From: Paenibacillus typhae | GTDB lineage: Bacteria; Bacillota; Bacilli; Paenibacillales; Paenibacillaceae | Direction of reading: 5' to 3' | Assembly (NCBI RefSeq): GCF_900099765.1 | Contig: NZ_FNDX01000019.1 | Span: forward strand, 1-64,000 | Length of the DNA stretch: 64,000 nucleotides | Shown: positions 7,940-15,737 of the stretch, piece by piece | How the letters are laid out: each line of letters starts with the position of its first letter | Position numbering within the stretch: the first letter of the stretch is position 1 | Made by a program: the position numbers and the translations under genes | The notes under the pieces: model-generated | What the model was told of the DNA's origin: nothing | Databases searched by the model: none | The model's input: the letters and a program-made list of their open reading frames with translations, nothing else

Positions 7940-9571
7940 ATGTCAATTAACCTGCGCACTTTTTTTTCAGGCGCATTCGCTGTCATAATTATTCTGCTTA
8001 CAGCCCTGCTGATCTGGATGATCGGCAGCGAATCAACGAAATCAGTGGAAAAGAGCATTGGCGGCTCACTGGCCGGAGAAGCGAACCGGATGGCCGAGAA
8101 GCTGGATCATTTCATGTGGTCACGCTCAGGTGAAGTTCAGGTGCTCAGCAAGCTTGCCGCTTTTCAGGAGCCCTATGACAAGGCCGAAATCAGCGGTTTG
8201 CTAAATGAGCTGAAGAGCAGCCTGCCGGTGTTCACCTGGGTGGGATTTCTGGATTCGGATGGTAATGTGCTGTCGTCCACAGATAATATTCTGTCAGGCC
8301 AGAATATCAGCCAGCGTCCTGTTTTTCAGGAAGGAATGAAAGGTCTGTTCATTGGGGATGTCCACGATGCCGTGCTGTTATCCAAGCTGCTGCCGAATCC
8401 CGGCGGCGAACCGCTGCAGTTTGTTGATGTCAGCGTGCCTATATACAATAAACAAGGACAGACAACAGGGGTACTGGCAGCACATCTCAGCTGGGAGTGG
8501 TCGCGTGAGGTGGAGAGGTCGATTGTTGACCCGCTCAAAGAACGGATGAACGGTGTCGAGGTGCTGGTTATCAGCCGGAAGGATGATACCATACTGCTTG
8601 GGCCAGACAATCTTATCGGAACGAAGTTTTCAGATAAAGTGCTTCAGAAGGTAAGGGCGGGGCAGAATTCCTGGATGGTGGAGCGTGAGGGGGGGGATGA
8701 CGCTTATCTTACCGGATACGCCTATGGTGACGGGTATCTGAATTATCCCGGGCTCGGCTGGTCGGTCATTATCCGCCAACCTGCGGAAATTGCCTTTGCC
8801 TCCGTTCATCAGCTGGAGCGGTTCATTATTCTGAGCGGCCTGGCTGCTGCTGTTGTGTTCGGTGTTATCGGCTGGTTCCTGGCGGGATGGATATCCCGGC
8901 CGCTGAATGCCATTTCCAAGGCAGCGGATCTGCTCAGCTCCGGCGCTTGCGTGGACATTCCTACTTCGGCCAGAATCACAGATGTGGCGGTTCTCTCCGC
9001 TTCCATGCAGAACCTGGTGGATAACCTGACCAAGACAGAGAGCAAGCTCAGCTATATGTCAGATATGGCTATGCATGATTCACTGACAGGGCTGCCTAAC
9101 CGTGCGGCACTTGATGAATTTATGGCCCATGCGGTCAGCAAGACCAAGCAGAATCAGACTACACTTAGCATTCTGTATCTGGATCTGGATGGATTTAAAA
9201 GGGTGAACGATACATACGGCCATGGGACAGGCGATGTGCTGCTCCAGCAGGTTGCAGGCAGACTGCTGGAGTCCACACGTGATCACGAGATCGTTGCCCG
9301 GCTGGGAGGGGATGAATTCGTTGTCATTCTTCATACCTCGGCCGGCAAGCCGATGCAGGAGTCGGAGATCGTGGCTACACGTATCATCAACAAAATTAAT
9401 CTTCCGTTCCTGATCGGCGGCGAGAGTCTTCATGTCGGCTGCAGTGTAGGTGCAGCCGTATGGTATCCGGATGCGGGGGAGCCGGCCGAAGCAATGCGGC
9501 TGGCGGATGAGGCACTTTATATTTCCAAGCGCAGCGGTAAAAACCGGATAACCTTTGAGGCGGCAAGCTGA
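7940..9571 (+). CDS. Membrane diguanylate cyclase: Cache sensor, HAMP, GGDEF
   Basis: 543 residues. An N-terminal transmembrane helix (about 9-28), an extracellular Cache-type sensor (about 35-285, with WVGFLDSDGNVLSS and a second PAS-like fold), a second helix (about 295-315), HAMP (ISRPLNAISKAADLL) and a C-terminal GGDEF domain follow in order. The active site RLGGDEFVV is intact near residue 453 and LYLDLDGFKRVND precedes it, so synthesis of c-di-GMP from two GTP is expected. The ATG has a short AGGGGACAT ribosome binding site. No EAL domain is present. The PilZ protein at 6248 is a possible receptor. Confidence 0.9.
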   Translation: MSINLRTFFSGAFAVIIILLTALLIWMIGSESTKSVEKSIGGSLAGEANRMAEKLDHFMWSRSGEVQVLSKLAAFQEPYDKAEISGLLNELKSSLPVFTWVGFLDSDGNVLSSTDNILSGQNISQRPVFQEGMKGLFIGDVHDAVLLSKLLPNPGGEPLQFVDVSVPIYNKQGQTTGVLAAHLSWEWSREVERSIVDPLKERMNGVEVLVISRKDDTILLGPDNLIGTKFSDKVLQKVRAGQNSWMVEREGGDDAYLTGYAYGDGYLNYPGLGWSVIIRQPAEIAFASVHQLERFIILSGLAAAVVFGVIGWFLAGWISRPLNAISKAADLLSSGACVDIPTSARITDVAVLSASMQNLVDNLTKTESKLSYMSDMAMHDSLTGLPNRAALDEFMAHAVSKTKQNQTTLSILYLDLDGFKRVNDTYGHGTGDVLLQQVAGRLLESTRDHEIVARLGGDEFVVILHTSAGKPMQESEIVATRIINKINLPFLIGGESLHVGCSVGAAVWYPDAGEPAEAMRLADEALYISKRSGKNRITFEAAS

Positions 9572-9602
9572 TGGTCAGCGCCTTGCCGCTTCTGAGCAGA
9601 AG

Positions 9603-9660
9603 AAAGCTCTTTTGGCCTGCAGCGTTCTAAACGTCCTGCAGTTCAAAAGAGCTTTATATA
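9603..9660 (+). terminator. Terminator after diguanylate cyclase gene
   Basis: A 12-bp stem AAAGCTCTTTTG (9603-9614) / CAAAAGAGCTTT (9644-9655) carries an inner CTGCAG/CTGCAG pair. The A-rich and T-rich flanks let it act in both directions, serving the small minus-strand gene too. Confidence 0.7.
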
Positions 9661-9693
9661 TGTAGAAGAGTAATTAAAAGCTGCTAGAAACCA

Positions 9694-9819
9694 TTAACGC
9701 AGTCTTTTACGCGGATTAGACCACCATTTGATCCACAGATTGTTTTCGTCGTCATGAAAGAATTTGATTCCAATCCACTTCAGAGGTGTCCACACCTCTT
9801 TAAAATAATATGAAGGCAT
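9694..9819 (-). CDS. Tryptophan-rich, basic 41-residue protein
   Basis: A short ORF not longer than 41 codons with a good AAGGAGGG ribosome binding site (complement 9831-9838) 11-12 nt before the ATG. The product is rich in Trp (5), Phe and basic residues: it starts MPSYYFKEVWTPLKWIG and ends with KWWSNPRKRLR. No signal peptide is present. It lies between the diguanylate cyclase terminator and the lysis-like module, with an AT-rich promoter-like region upstream. Not recognised; the composition suggests membrane or nucleic-acid association, which is inference. Confidence 0.55.
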   Translation of the reverse strand: MPSYYFKEVWTPLKWIGIKFFHDDENNLWIKWWSNPRKRLR

Positions 9820-9936
9820 AGTCTATTATACCCTCCTTCTAGTTAAATTTTACTATATAATACGCCTAAATTTTGGATTTAACAAGCCAATCGGAAACAA
9901 AATCTAAAATAATAAATATTAAAATTGTAGTAATGC

Positions 9937-9965
9937 CGCCGGAAGATTCGCTCCGGCGTTTATTT
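9937..9965 (+). terminator. Terminator-like hairpin upstream of lysis-like genes
   Basis: CGCCGG (9937-9942) and CCGGCG (9953-9958) form a GC-rich stem followed by TTTATTT. No gene precedes it on the plus strand closely, so it may be a leftover of a lost gene or an attenuator for the glucosaminidase gene downstream. Confidence 0.5.
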
Positions 9966-10062
9966 GCGCTGCAGTAAAAGGTGTATGCTGCCGGGGCCTT
10001 TAGGGATAAGCACAAGCCTTTCAGCAGAAGGTGCATTTAATATAGAGAAAGGATGTGAGAGC

Positions 10063-10860
10063 ATGACCAATGCCGAATTTATCGCGCGGATTGTGCCCTT
10101 TGCAGTAGCGGATATGCAGCGCAGCCACATTCCCGCTTCACTTACCATAGCCCAGGCTGCACTCGAGTCCGGCTGGGGGAACAGCGGATTAACGGTAAAG
10201 GCCAATAACCTGTTCGGGATCAAAGGCAGCGGACCGGCAGGAAGCATTGCTGTCCGGACAACGGAATATATAAACGGCAAGCCGGTTCAGGTAACTGCAG
10301 CCTTTCGCGCTTATAATGACTGGGGTGAATCCGTAGCGGACCATTCTGCGCTTATCATCGGGGGCGTCTCATGGAACCGCAATCTGTACAGCAAGGTTAT
10401 CGGTGTCGACGGTCAGACCGCCGCCCGGGAAATTGCTGCTGCCGGATATGCGACAGACCCTAATTATACAGCCAAGCTGATACAGATTATGGATACCTTC
10501 AATCTGTACCAATATGATGAGATCAAGGAGGATGATGAGATGTCGGCTGAAGATAGACAGAAGCTTGTGAATCTGGAAGCGGAACTTAAAGACCTGCGTG
10601 TACTGCTGGCCGGACTTACGGTCAGCCGGGATACACTCAAAACCGGAGTGCAGGAGCAGGGCCAGGCAATCAAAAATGTCACAGACCGGCTCGGCGTCAT
10701 TGAAGGGCGGGCAGTTATGAATGTTCCGGCCTGGGCGGAGCCGGCGGTCAACGCCGCTGTGGCTGCCGGGCTGCTGGATACGCCGACGGGGGGGAGCTAT
10801 GACTTTTACCGTCTCCTAACAGTGCTTCAACGGGCGGGACTACTGGTGACCGGGAGGTGA
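10063..10860 (+). CDS. N-acetylglucosaminidase (GH73), phage-endolysin type
   Basis: 265 residues. The N-terminal ~150 residues are a glucosaminidase domain (FlgJ/AcmA type): ASLTIAQAALESGWGNSGL with the catalytic glutamate in ALESGWG, then NNLFGIKG and FRAYNDWGESVADHSAL. It would cleave the glycan strands of peptidoglycan. The C-terminal ~105 residues hold a coiled coil and a MNVPAWAEPAVNAAVAAGLLD segment related to cell-wall or SLH-like modules. There is no signal peptide, as for a holin-dependent endolysin, and a holin gene follows by 5 nt. A perfect AAGGAGG sits inside the gene ahead of in-frame Met160. The start has AAAGGA about 10 nt upstream. Confidence 0.85.
   Translation: MTNAEFIARIVPFAVADMQRSHIPASLTIAQAALESGWGNSGLTVKANNLFGIKGSGPAGSIAVRTTEYINGKPVQVTAAFRAYNDWGESVADHSALIIGGVSWNRNLYSKVIGVDGQTAAREIAAAGYATDPNYTAKLIQIMDTFNLYQYDEIKEDDEMSAEDRQKLVNLEAELKDLRVLLAGLTVSRDTLKTGVQEQGQAIKNVTDRLGVIEGRAVMNVPAWAEPAVNAAVAAGLLDTPTGGSYDFYRLLTVLQRAGLLVTGR
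10525..10542 (+). promoter_or_regulatory. Internal ribosome binding site and in-frame ATG
   Basis: AAGGAGG (10525-10531) is followed after 8 nt by an ATG at 10540 that is in frame with the glucosaminidase gene (codon 160). It would yield a separate 106-residue C-terminal fragment beginning MSAEDRQKLVNLE. Several endolysins of Gram-positive phages make such a wall-binding fragment from an internal start. Confidence 0.5.
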
Positions 10861-10865
10861 ATGTG

Positions 10866-11147
10866 ATGGTTAACGAGGCGCTGAGCAATGTACTCGCCTT
10901 CGCATCCGTACTCGCTGTATTTGTCATGGCGCTTGTCCAGCTGGTGAAAAACAGTGTAAATCTTCCGAAGCAGCTTGTTCCGGCGGTTGGCCTGGCAATC
11001 GGCCTTGTTGTCGGGGCGGTTTCTTATCCTTTCACCGATATGACGCTTGTGCTCCGGCTGTGGGCCGGCGGGCTGGCCGGTCTGTCAGCTACCGGACTGT
11101 TTGAGCTTGCTTTTAACAGGCGGGACGGAAATACAAAGGACAAATAG
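10866..11147 (+). CDS. Putative holin / phage-holin-like membrane protein
   Basis: 93 residues with two or three hydrophobic helices (about 8-28, 38-58 and 62-85), a short turn with KNSVNLPKQ between the first two and a charged tail (NRRDGNTKDK). This matches the general layout of Bacillus phage holins. It directly follows the glucosaminidase gene, supporting a role in releasing that enzyme across the membrane. The start is the ATG 8 nt after GGGAGG rather than the GTG that is part of that ribosome binding site. No other phage structural gene is near, so the pair looks domesticated or a remnant. Confidence 0.65.
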   Translation: MVNEALSNVLAFASVLAVFVMALVQLVKNSVNLPKQLVPAVGLAIGLVVGAVSYPFTDMTLVLRLWAGGLAGLSATGLFELAFNRRDGNTKDK

Positions 11148-11262
11148 CATAGGCAGGCGACCAAGCAGCAAGGATATGCTCCTGCCTGTAGGTATTATGA
11201 TCAAGCAATTGTCGGTTGCAGTTAATATGATGAAATATTAATGAAAGGAAGGAGGTGCTTTT
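11148..11262. other. Intergenic hairpin after holin gene
   Basis: TAGGCAGG near 11150 pairs with CCTGCCTG near 11182 in a long-looped hairpin without a T tract. Nothing else was identified before the strong ribosome binding site of the next gene. Confidence 0.35.
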
Positions 11263-11685
11263 TTGGGAACTTATCTTGATGCAAGAACCTCTCAGAATGC
11301 CAGTGCAGCGAACTCAATCGCCATTCCGATTCTGGTCGTTAACACGCCTCAGCTGTTCGGCCAGATCGGCTTGTTAAGCGAAGGGGTTACGACTAACCCG
11401 CGAGTGCTGTTAAAAGGAATAATCTCGGTACAGCTACCGCTTGCGCTGGTCGGTATAACCATTACGATTGTTAGAGGAACACTGCCAACAGACCCGGTCG
11501 TTTTTTCCGCTACATCCACCTTCAGTCTCAGTGTGCTTGCGCCTCAGGTCATTACATTTTCTGCTGACGACTTCGATCCGCCGGTAACCCCGCAGCTGAC
11601 TTATACAGCCTTTGTATCCTCCAACCTGCTCGGTACGATTCGTGTAGGTCCGGAAAGCTTCGACGGTATACTGGTTTCAGACTAA
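11263..11685 (+). CDS. Hypothetical beta-rich protein
   Basis: 140 residues starting with TTG, which follows an unusually strong AAGGAAGGAGGTG ribosome binding site. The sequence is rich in Val, Ile, Thr and Ser in alternating patterns (for example LPLALVGITITIVRG and YTAFVSSNLLGTIRVG), suggesting an all-beta fold like spore-surface or TNF-like jelly rolls. It has no signal peptide and no cysteine. Position between a holin and a YjcZ-like sporulation peptide hints at a spore or surface role; not recognised with confidence. Confidence 0.6.
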   Translation: MGTYLDARTSQNASAANSIAIPILVVNTPQLFGQIGLLSEGVTTNPRVLLKGIISVQLPLALVGITITIVRGTLPTDPVVFSATSTFSLSVLAPQVITFSADDFDPPVTPQLTYTAFVSSNLLGTIRVGPESFDGILVSD

Positions 11686-11700
11686 TGCAAGGCAAGAAGT

Positions 11701-11738
11701 GCATCTTGTCGTACCTGCAAGCAGGTGTGGCAAGATGC
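11701..11738 (+). terminator. Hairpin, likely terminator
   Basis: GCATCTTG (11701-11708) pairs with CAAGATGC (11731-11738), with an inner ACCTGC/GCAGGT stem. The tail ATATCTCTTT is only moderately T-rich. Confidence 0.6.
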
Positions 11739-11838
11739 ATATCTCTTTCCAGCCTAAAAAAAGTCCGTTCTGCCCAAACTGCGCCATGTATTCGTACATA
11801 TTCTATTCTGTAGTCATTATCTTGAAGGAGGTTATCTC

Positions 11839-11982
11839 ATGGGTGCAGATTGCGGATACGGCGGTAATGTTGGTGGCGCTAATGTAGGTCCTGTAGGTCC
11901 TGTAGGTCCTTGGACTTCTACTGGCGCGATTCTTGTTCTTTATATCCTGCTTGTTATTATCTTGAGTGCCTGCTTCATCTAA
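11839..11982 (+). CDS. YjcZ-like small sporulation protein
   Basis: 47 residues, found by eye. A Gly-rich N-terminus (GADCGYGGNVGGANVG) leads to three GTAGGTCCT codon repeats giving a VGPVGPVGP run, then one hydrophobic helix (GAILVLYILLVIILSACFI) at the extreme C-terminus. This Gly-rich head plus C-terminal membrane helix is the layout of the YjcZ family of small sporulation proteins. GAAGGAGG lies 7 nt before the ATG. A CATATT/CATTATCT pair about 35 nt upstream resembles a SigE promoter (weak inference). A terminator follows directly. Confidence 0.75.
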   Translation: MGADCGYGGNVGGANVGPVGPVGPWTSTGAILVLYILLVIILSACFI

Positions 11983-11995
11983 AGGGGGTCCCCTC

Positions 11996-12033
11996 AGGCG
12001 TGTTTCCGGTAAATCCGGGAGCACGCCTTTTTT
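11996..12033 (+). terminator. Terminator after YjcZ-like gene
   Basis: AGGCGTG pairs with CACGCCT around an inner CCGG/CCGG stem, and is followed by six T. Confidence 0.85.
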
Positions 12034-12178
12034 GCTGCATCGGGATTAATGTTTTCTCTGTACGGAGGTAGGGCATTAGTGCAGTGTTGAGTTATAATGG
12101 AGAATAATGGATGAATTATCAGGAGGAGCTTATGATCATCAGACAAACTCAAGTGTGAAACTAAAGGAGAGATCATCT

Positions 12179-13886
12179 ATGCGGAAAAAAATCGTAGCTG
12201 TGCTCATTTGCAGTGTCCTGCTGCTAGAAGGGGGAGGAACAACGCTGGCACCGGTATACGGGGCGGCTAATCAGCCTGCTGTTATACTGAATAATGAGAC
12301 GCTCAAGCTTAACGATGAGGCACGGCCTTATCTTGACGGGAAAAGGGTGATGATGCCCGTCCGGCTGACGGGAGAAGGCCTTGGTTATGAAGTAAGCTAC
12401 ATAAAAGCGCAGAATAGTCTGCAGCTGTCAGGTTATGAACACACCTACGTTTTGAAGCTGGAAGAAAGCACTGTCACTGTTGACGGCAAAGACAAGCTGG
12501 CTATTGACGGCAAGGCTGTTTTGAAAAGAGACCGTATTTATGTTCCGTTAGCTTACTTCAGCGCACTTGGAATGATAACCTCGTATGATTCCGCTGCGAA
12601 TCTGGCTGCTGTCAGCAGTCCGCAAAAGTATGCGGATCATGTAGCAGGCCTGCTCAACACAGGGCAATATATGGAGCTGTGGCAGTCGGTATTTAATAAA
12701 GAGGTCCAACAGGCGCTTCCGGTGTTAAAAATGCAGTCTGTCTGGGAGATGCTGGTGGGAACCTATGGCACGTTTGTCCGGCTGGAAACGGCCGCAGCAT
12801 CGTCGGCAGACGGATACACTGTTATTCATGTGCCAATTGTATTTGCGCAAAGCAGCCTGAAAATGTCCGTTACGGTTGACGGCTCCGGCCGTTTGGCCGG
12901 TTTATTGTTCACGCCTATAGCGCCGGCGGATGATATGGAGCTTCCGGCTGGCCTAAAAGAAGAGGAGACGATAGTCGGTGCCGGAACTGCACATCCCTTA
13001 AAGGGAACGTTGACATTACCTGAGAATGCATCAGGCCTTCTTCCGTCGGTAGTGCTGGTACACGGATCAGGTGCGTCTGACCGGGACGAAACTGCCTTTG
13101 GTTACAAAGCCTTCCGCGATTTGGCCTGGGGGCTTGCCAAACAGGGGATTGCAGTTCTGCGGTATGACAAACGAACCTATACGTATGCGCAGCAATATGC
13201 AGGGGAAGCGTCAGCAGGCCTGACGGTCAAGGAAGAAACGGTAGAGGATGCTGTGCTGGCAGCCAACCTGCTGAAGCAGGATGCGCGTCTGGACCCTGAG
13301 CAGGTATATCTGGCCGGTCACAGCCTGGGCGGTATGCTGGCACCGCGGATTGATGCCGCGGGAGGTAATGTTGCCGGACTCATTCTGCTGGCCGGTTCTC
13401 CGCGCAAGCTATGGGAGATCGTCTATGACCAGAACATGGCGGGTATCCAGGCTATGAATGACAGTGATCCGCATAAAGCAAAGAACGCTGCTTATCGACG
13501 CCGAGCTCCAAAAGGCCAAGGCTCTGGCCTCCATGTCCGCTCAGCAGGCCGCTCAGGCAGAGACTGTATTCGGGCTGCCGGCGGCTTATCTGCTTGAAAT
13601 GCAGCAGCAGGATACGGCAGAGCTCGCCGGGAAGCTGAACAAGCCGGTACTGGTGCTGCAGGGCGCGGACGATTTTCAGGTGTATGCTGATAAAGACTTT
13701 GTGCAGTGGAAAGAAGTGCTGAAGCATAATCCTTCGGCAGAGTTTAAGCTGTATCCGGGGCTGAATCACTTTTTTGTCAATTATGACGGGAAAGGCGCCG
13801 GAACCCTGGAGGAATATTATGTACCCGGGAGAGTCAGTGATCAGGTAATTACAGATATTGGGGCATGGATCGGCAGACAGAAGTAG
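12179..13886 (+). pseudogene. Secreted alpha/beta hydrolase with copper-amine-oxidase-like stalk domain, frameshifted
   Basis: A signal peptide (MRKKIVAVLICSVLLL...) is followed by a copper-amine-oxidase N-terminal-like domain (about 38-140), a DUF3887-like segment (QALPVLKMQSVWEMLVGTYG) and an alpha/beta hydrolase domain with VLVHGSGASD, nucleophile LAGHSLGG (near 379), acid VLQGADDF and histidine GLNHFF. The frame breaks around 13480-13495: the first frame ends at 13597 with a non-family tail, while the next frame continues the domain from about LIDAELQKAKALAS to the stop at 13886. One extra base explains it. Either a real mutation that removes the catalytic acid and histidine, or a sequencing error. 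AAAGGAGAG precedes the ATG. Confidence 0.82.
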
Positions 13887-13991
13887 TACATGCAGAGCTG
13901 TATTTAGATTTTAATTGTTTCAAATTTTTCACAATTATTATCTATACGAATATAGGACTAAAGTTATATTATAGAGTTGATCTTTTTAGTA

Positions 13992-14645
13992 ATGATAATG
14001 GGCCGGGCGGTGTATCTGTTGCTGTTGGAAGTTGCAGGATTCATGTTTTTTTCAACCATTGAGGGTTTATCCCTGTATTACTTAATTATGTGTTTATTCC
14101 GGTTTAAATGGAGAGGGTATCTATGGCCCGCCATGGTTGTCATTCTGCTTAATAATATCCAGAGCTATCTGCTGCGCAATGAGCTGAATATGGATAATCT
14201 CTCCCCGCTGATAACGGTCATTGTATTTATCCTGCTGTTTGCTGCAGTTGTCCGGATGCCGGTAGTGCTGGCGGTTATGGCTACGGTGTCGGGATATGTC
14301 ATATTTGCGGCCATTCAGACAGCGCTGGTCTTTATCCTGTTCGGATCACTTGAGGCTGTAAATGCGGATCTGCCCAGCGGGTATTTGCTGCAATCCGCTA
14401 CTGCAGCAGTAGTAGTAACCAGCTTCTGGTTCCTCTACCGTAAAGGCAGAGGTTTCACCTTTGATCTGGACAAGCTCAGGTTCAGACTTGAGGATATTGT
14501 GCTTACTGTGACGATCATTGTATTCCTGCTGGCGATCTCTGTGGTTCTATTTTATAATAATCTTCTATTTAATATTGCGTTCTTCATCGTGATGTCAGTA
14601 TTTCTACTGTACTATTCCACTAAGAAGGAGCAAGAGGATGCTTGA
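13992..14645 (+). CDS. AgrC-like membrane protein lacking a kinase domain
   Basis: 217 residues, almost entirely six to seven transmembrane helices, with the N-terminal segment LLEVAGFMFFSTIEGLSLYYLIMCLFRFKWRGY resembling the start of AgrC-type sensor domains. The C-terminus ends at LLYYSTKKEQEDA, so no DHp or ATPase domain exists in this frame or right after it. Its stop overlaps agrB by 8 nt. It may be the receptor for the peptide made by agrBD, acting directly on the LytTR regulator. No good ribosome binding site is visible; ATG 13992 or 13998 or TTG 13977 are all possible starts. Confidence 0.6.
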   Translation: MIMGRAVYLLLLEVAGFMFFSTIEGLSLYYLIMCLFRFKWRGYLWPAMVVILLNNIQSYLLRNELNMDNLSPLITVIVFILLFAAVVRMPVVLAVMATVSGYVIFAAIQTALVFILFGSLEAVNADLPSGYLLQSATAAVVVTSFWFLYRKGRGFTFDLDKLRFRLEDIVLTVTIIVFLLAISVVLFYNNLLFNIAFFIVMSVFLLYYSTKKEQEDA

Positions 14646-15198
14646 ACGAATGGCAGGATGGGCTGCGGCCAGAATCAAACAGATTGTCCCTGAACATCCG
14701 GCATCGTATGCAGTTCTCAAGTTTGCTCTGGCAGTGATTTTTAATGTTGTACTCGTAATAAGCTGTACTCTGCTGGTTTCGCTGGCTACCGGCCATACGG
14801 CGGAAGCAGTGCTGATCCTGATTTTTTTTGCGCTGCTGCGGCAGGTCTCCGGCGGAGTCCACCTGAAGTCAGGCCTAGCCTGTGTGCTTTTTACAACAGC
14901 TTTATTTACCGCTTTATCCTATGTGCGGGCCGGGCAACTCTGCATCCAGATTATGAACGGACTAAGCCTGCTGCTCGTTCTGCTGCTTGCCCCTGCCGGA
15001 ATCGACCAGCAGATCCGGATCCCGCGGCGGCACTGGCCGGGACTCAAGATCATTGCGGCTGTGCTCGTAACTGTTAATTTCTATTTGTCATCTCCGGTTA
15101 TTGCGGCTGCCTTTACAGCCCAGTCCATAAGCTTGGTATTTGCTTGGAGAAAGGGGAGCGGAAATCATCAGAACATTTCAGCACAAGGCCGTTTATAA
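14638..15198 (+). CDS. agrB: AgrB-family peptide-processing protease
   Basis: 186-residue polytopic membrane cysteine protease that trims and cyclises the AgrD precursor. The catalytic pair is visible in RQVSGGVHLKSGLAC: the histidine and the cysteine seven residues later, as in staphylococcal AgrB. Four to six transmembrane helices follow. It overlaps the upstream membrane protein gene by 8 nt and its 3' end overlaps the autoinducer gene by 35 nt in another frame. AAGGAGCAAGAGG precedes the ATG. Confidence 0.9.
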   Translation: MLERMAGWAAARIKQIVPEHPASYAVLKFALAVIFNVVLVISCTLLVSLATGHTAEAVLILIFFALLRQVSGGVHLKSGLACVLFTTALFTALSYVRAGQLCIQIMNGLSLLLVLLLAPAGIDQQIRIPRRHWPGLKIIAAVLVTVNFYLSSPVIAAAFTAQSISLVFAWRKGSGNHQNISAQGRL

Positions 15199-15301
15199 GC
15201 TGGCGTCAGTCCTGTTTACAATTGCGGCTTTTATAGCAGAGGCCGTACCTAGTGTACTTTACATCCACCAGCCGGAGATCCCGGAAGAATTACTGAAATA
15301 G
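15164..15301 (+). CDS. agrD: AgrD-type cyclic lactone autoinducer precursor without cysteine
   Basis: 45 residues, too short for routine ORF calls. The layout is that of AgrD: amphipathic leader (RTFQHKAVYKLASVLFTIAAF), a core AEAVPSVLYIH and an acidic tail QPEIPEELLK. The usual ring cysteine is absent; the serine in PSVLYI takes its place, which would give a lactone instead of a thiolactone. No ATG, GTG or TTG is well placed: GGGGAG (15153-15158) lies 5 or 8 nt before ATC codons at 15164 and 15167, and the only standard in-frame codon is a TTG at 15140 without a ribosome binding site. Start is therefore uncertain. Confidence 0.75.
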   Translation: MIRTFQHKAVYKLASVLFTIAAFIAEAVPSVLYIHQPEIPEELLK

Positions 15302-15318
15302 TATTGGAGCTGGTTTTA

Positions 15319-15714
15319 TTGAGCAGTATGTCAGTAACCCGTGACGCCAAGGGGGATTCCGGATTAGTTGCCCTTGAAATCACGGAAATCACGTATATGG
15401 AGTTTGAGCGCAGTCTGTACCGGATTGTGATTCATACCAAAGACGAAGTGTTTTACACAGTCGGGACCCTGAAATATTGGGTAACAACCCTGAAGAGCTC
15501 CGGCTACAAATTTGTCCTGGCAGACCGCAATACCCTGATCAATGTCACTAATATCACCCAGCTGGACAAAACCTTCCATGTCGCCTATTTCGGCGGGAAC
15601 CGCAAGGGCATAGAGCAGAAGTGCTTCCTGTCCGAAAAAGGCTATAAGGAAGTCGTTAAGGAAGTCAGAATTACGCAGCCGAATATTACGTTTATTGAGC
15701 TGCCGCTTTGGTAG
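15319..15714 (+). CDS. Stand-alone LytTR DNA-binding regulator
   Basis: 131 residues comprising a LytTR domain (VALEITEITYMEFERSLYRIVIHT ... and DRNTLINVTNITQLD) with little else. There is no receiver domain with a phospho-accepting aspartate, unlike AgrA. It would bind direct repeats in target promoters, probably including its own operon. The TTG start is preceded by GGAG 9 nt upstream; TTG 15304 and ATG 15328 are alternatives. It ends the agr-like operon, 17 nt after agrD. Confidence 0.82.
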   Translation: MSSMSVTRDAKGDSGLVALEITEITYMEFERSLYRIVIHTKDEVFYTVGTLKYWVTTLKSSGYKFVLADRNTLINVTNITQLDKTFHVAYFGGNRKGIEQKCFLSEKGYKEVVKEVRITQPNITFIELPLW

Positions 15715-15737
15715 TTCTTTTTTTGTGCAGGAAAATA

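Noticed and set aside
13865..14062. 65-codon open frame overlapping the hydrolase end
   Set aside because: Out of frame with both neighbours, with no ribosome binding site; the membrane protein frame explains the region better.
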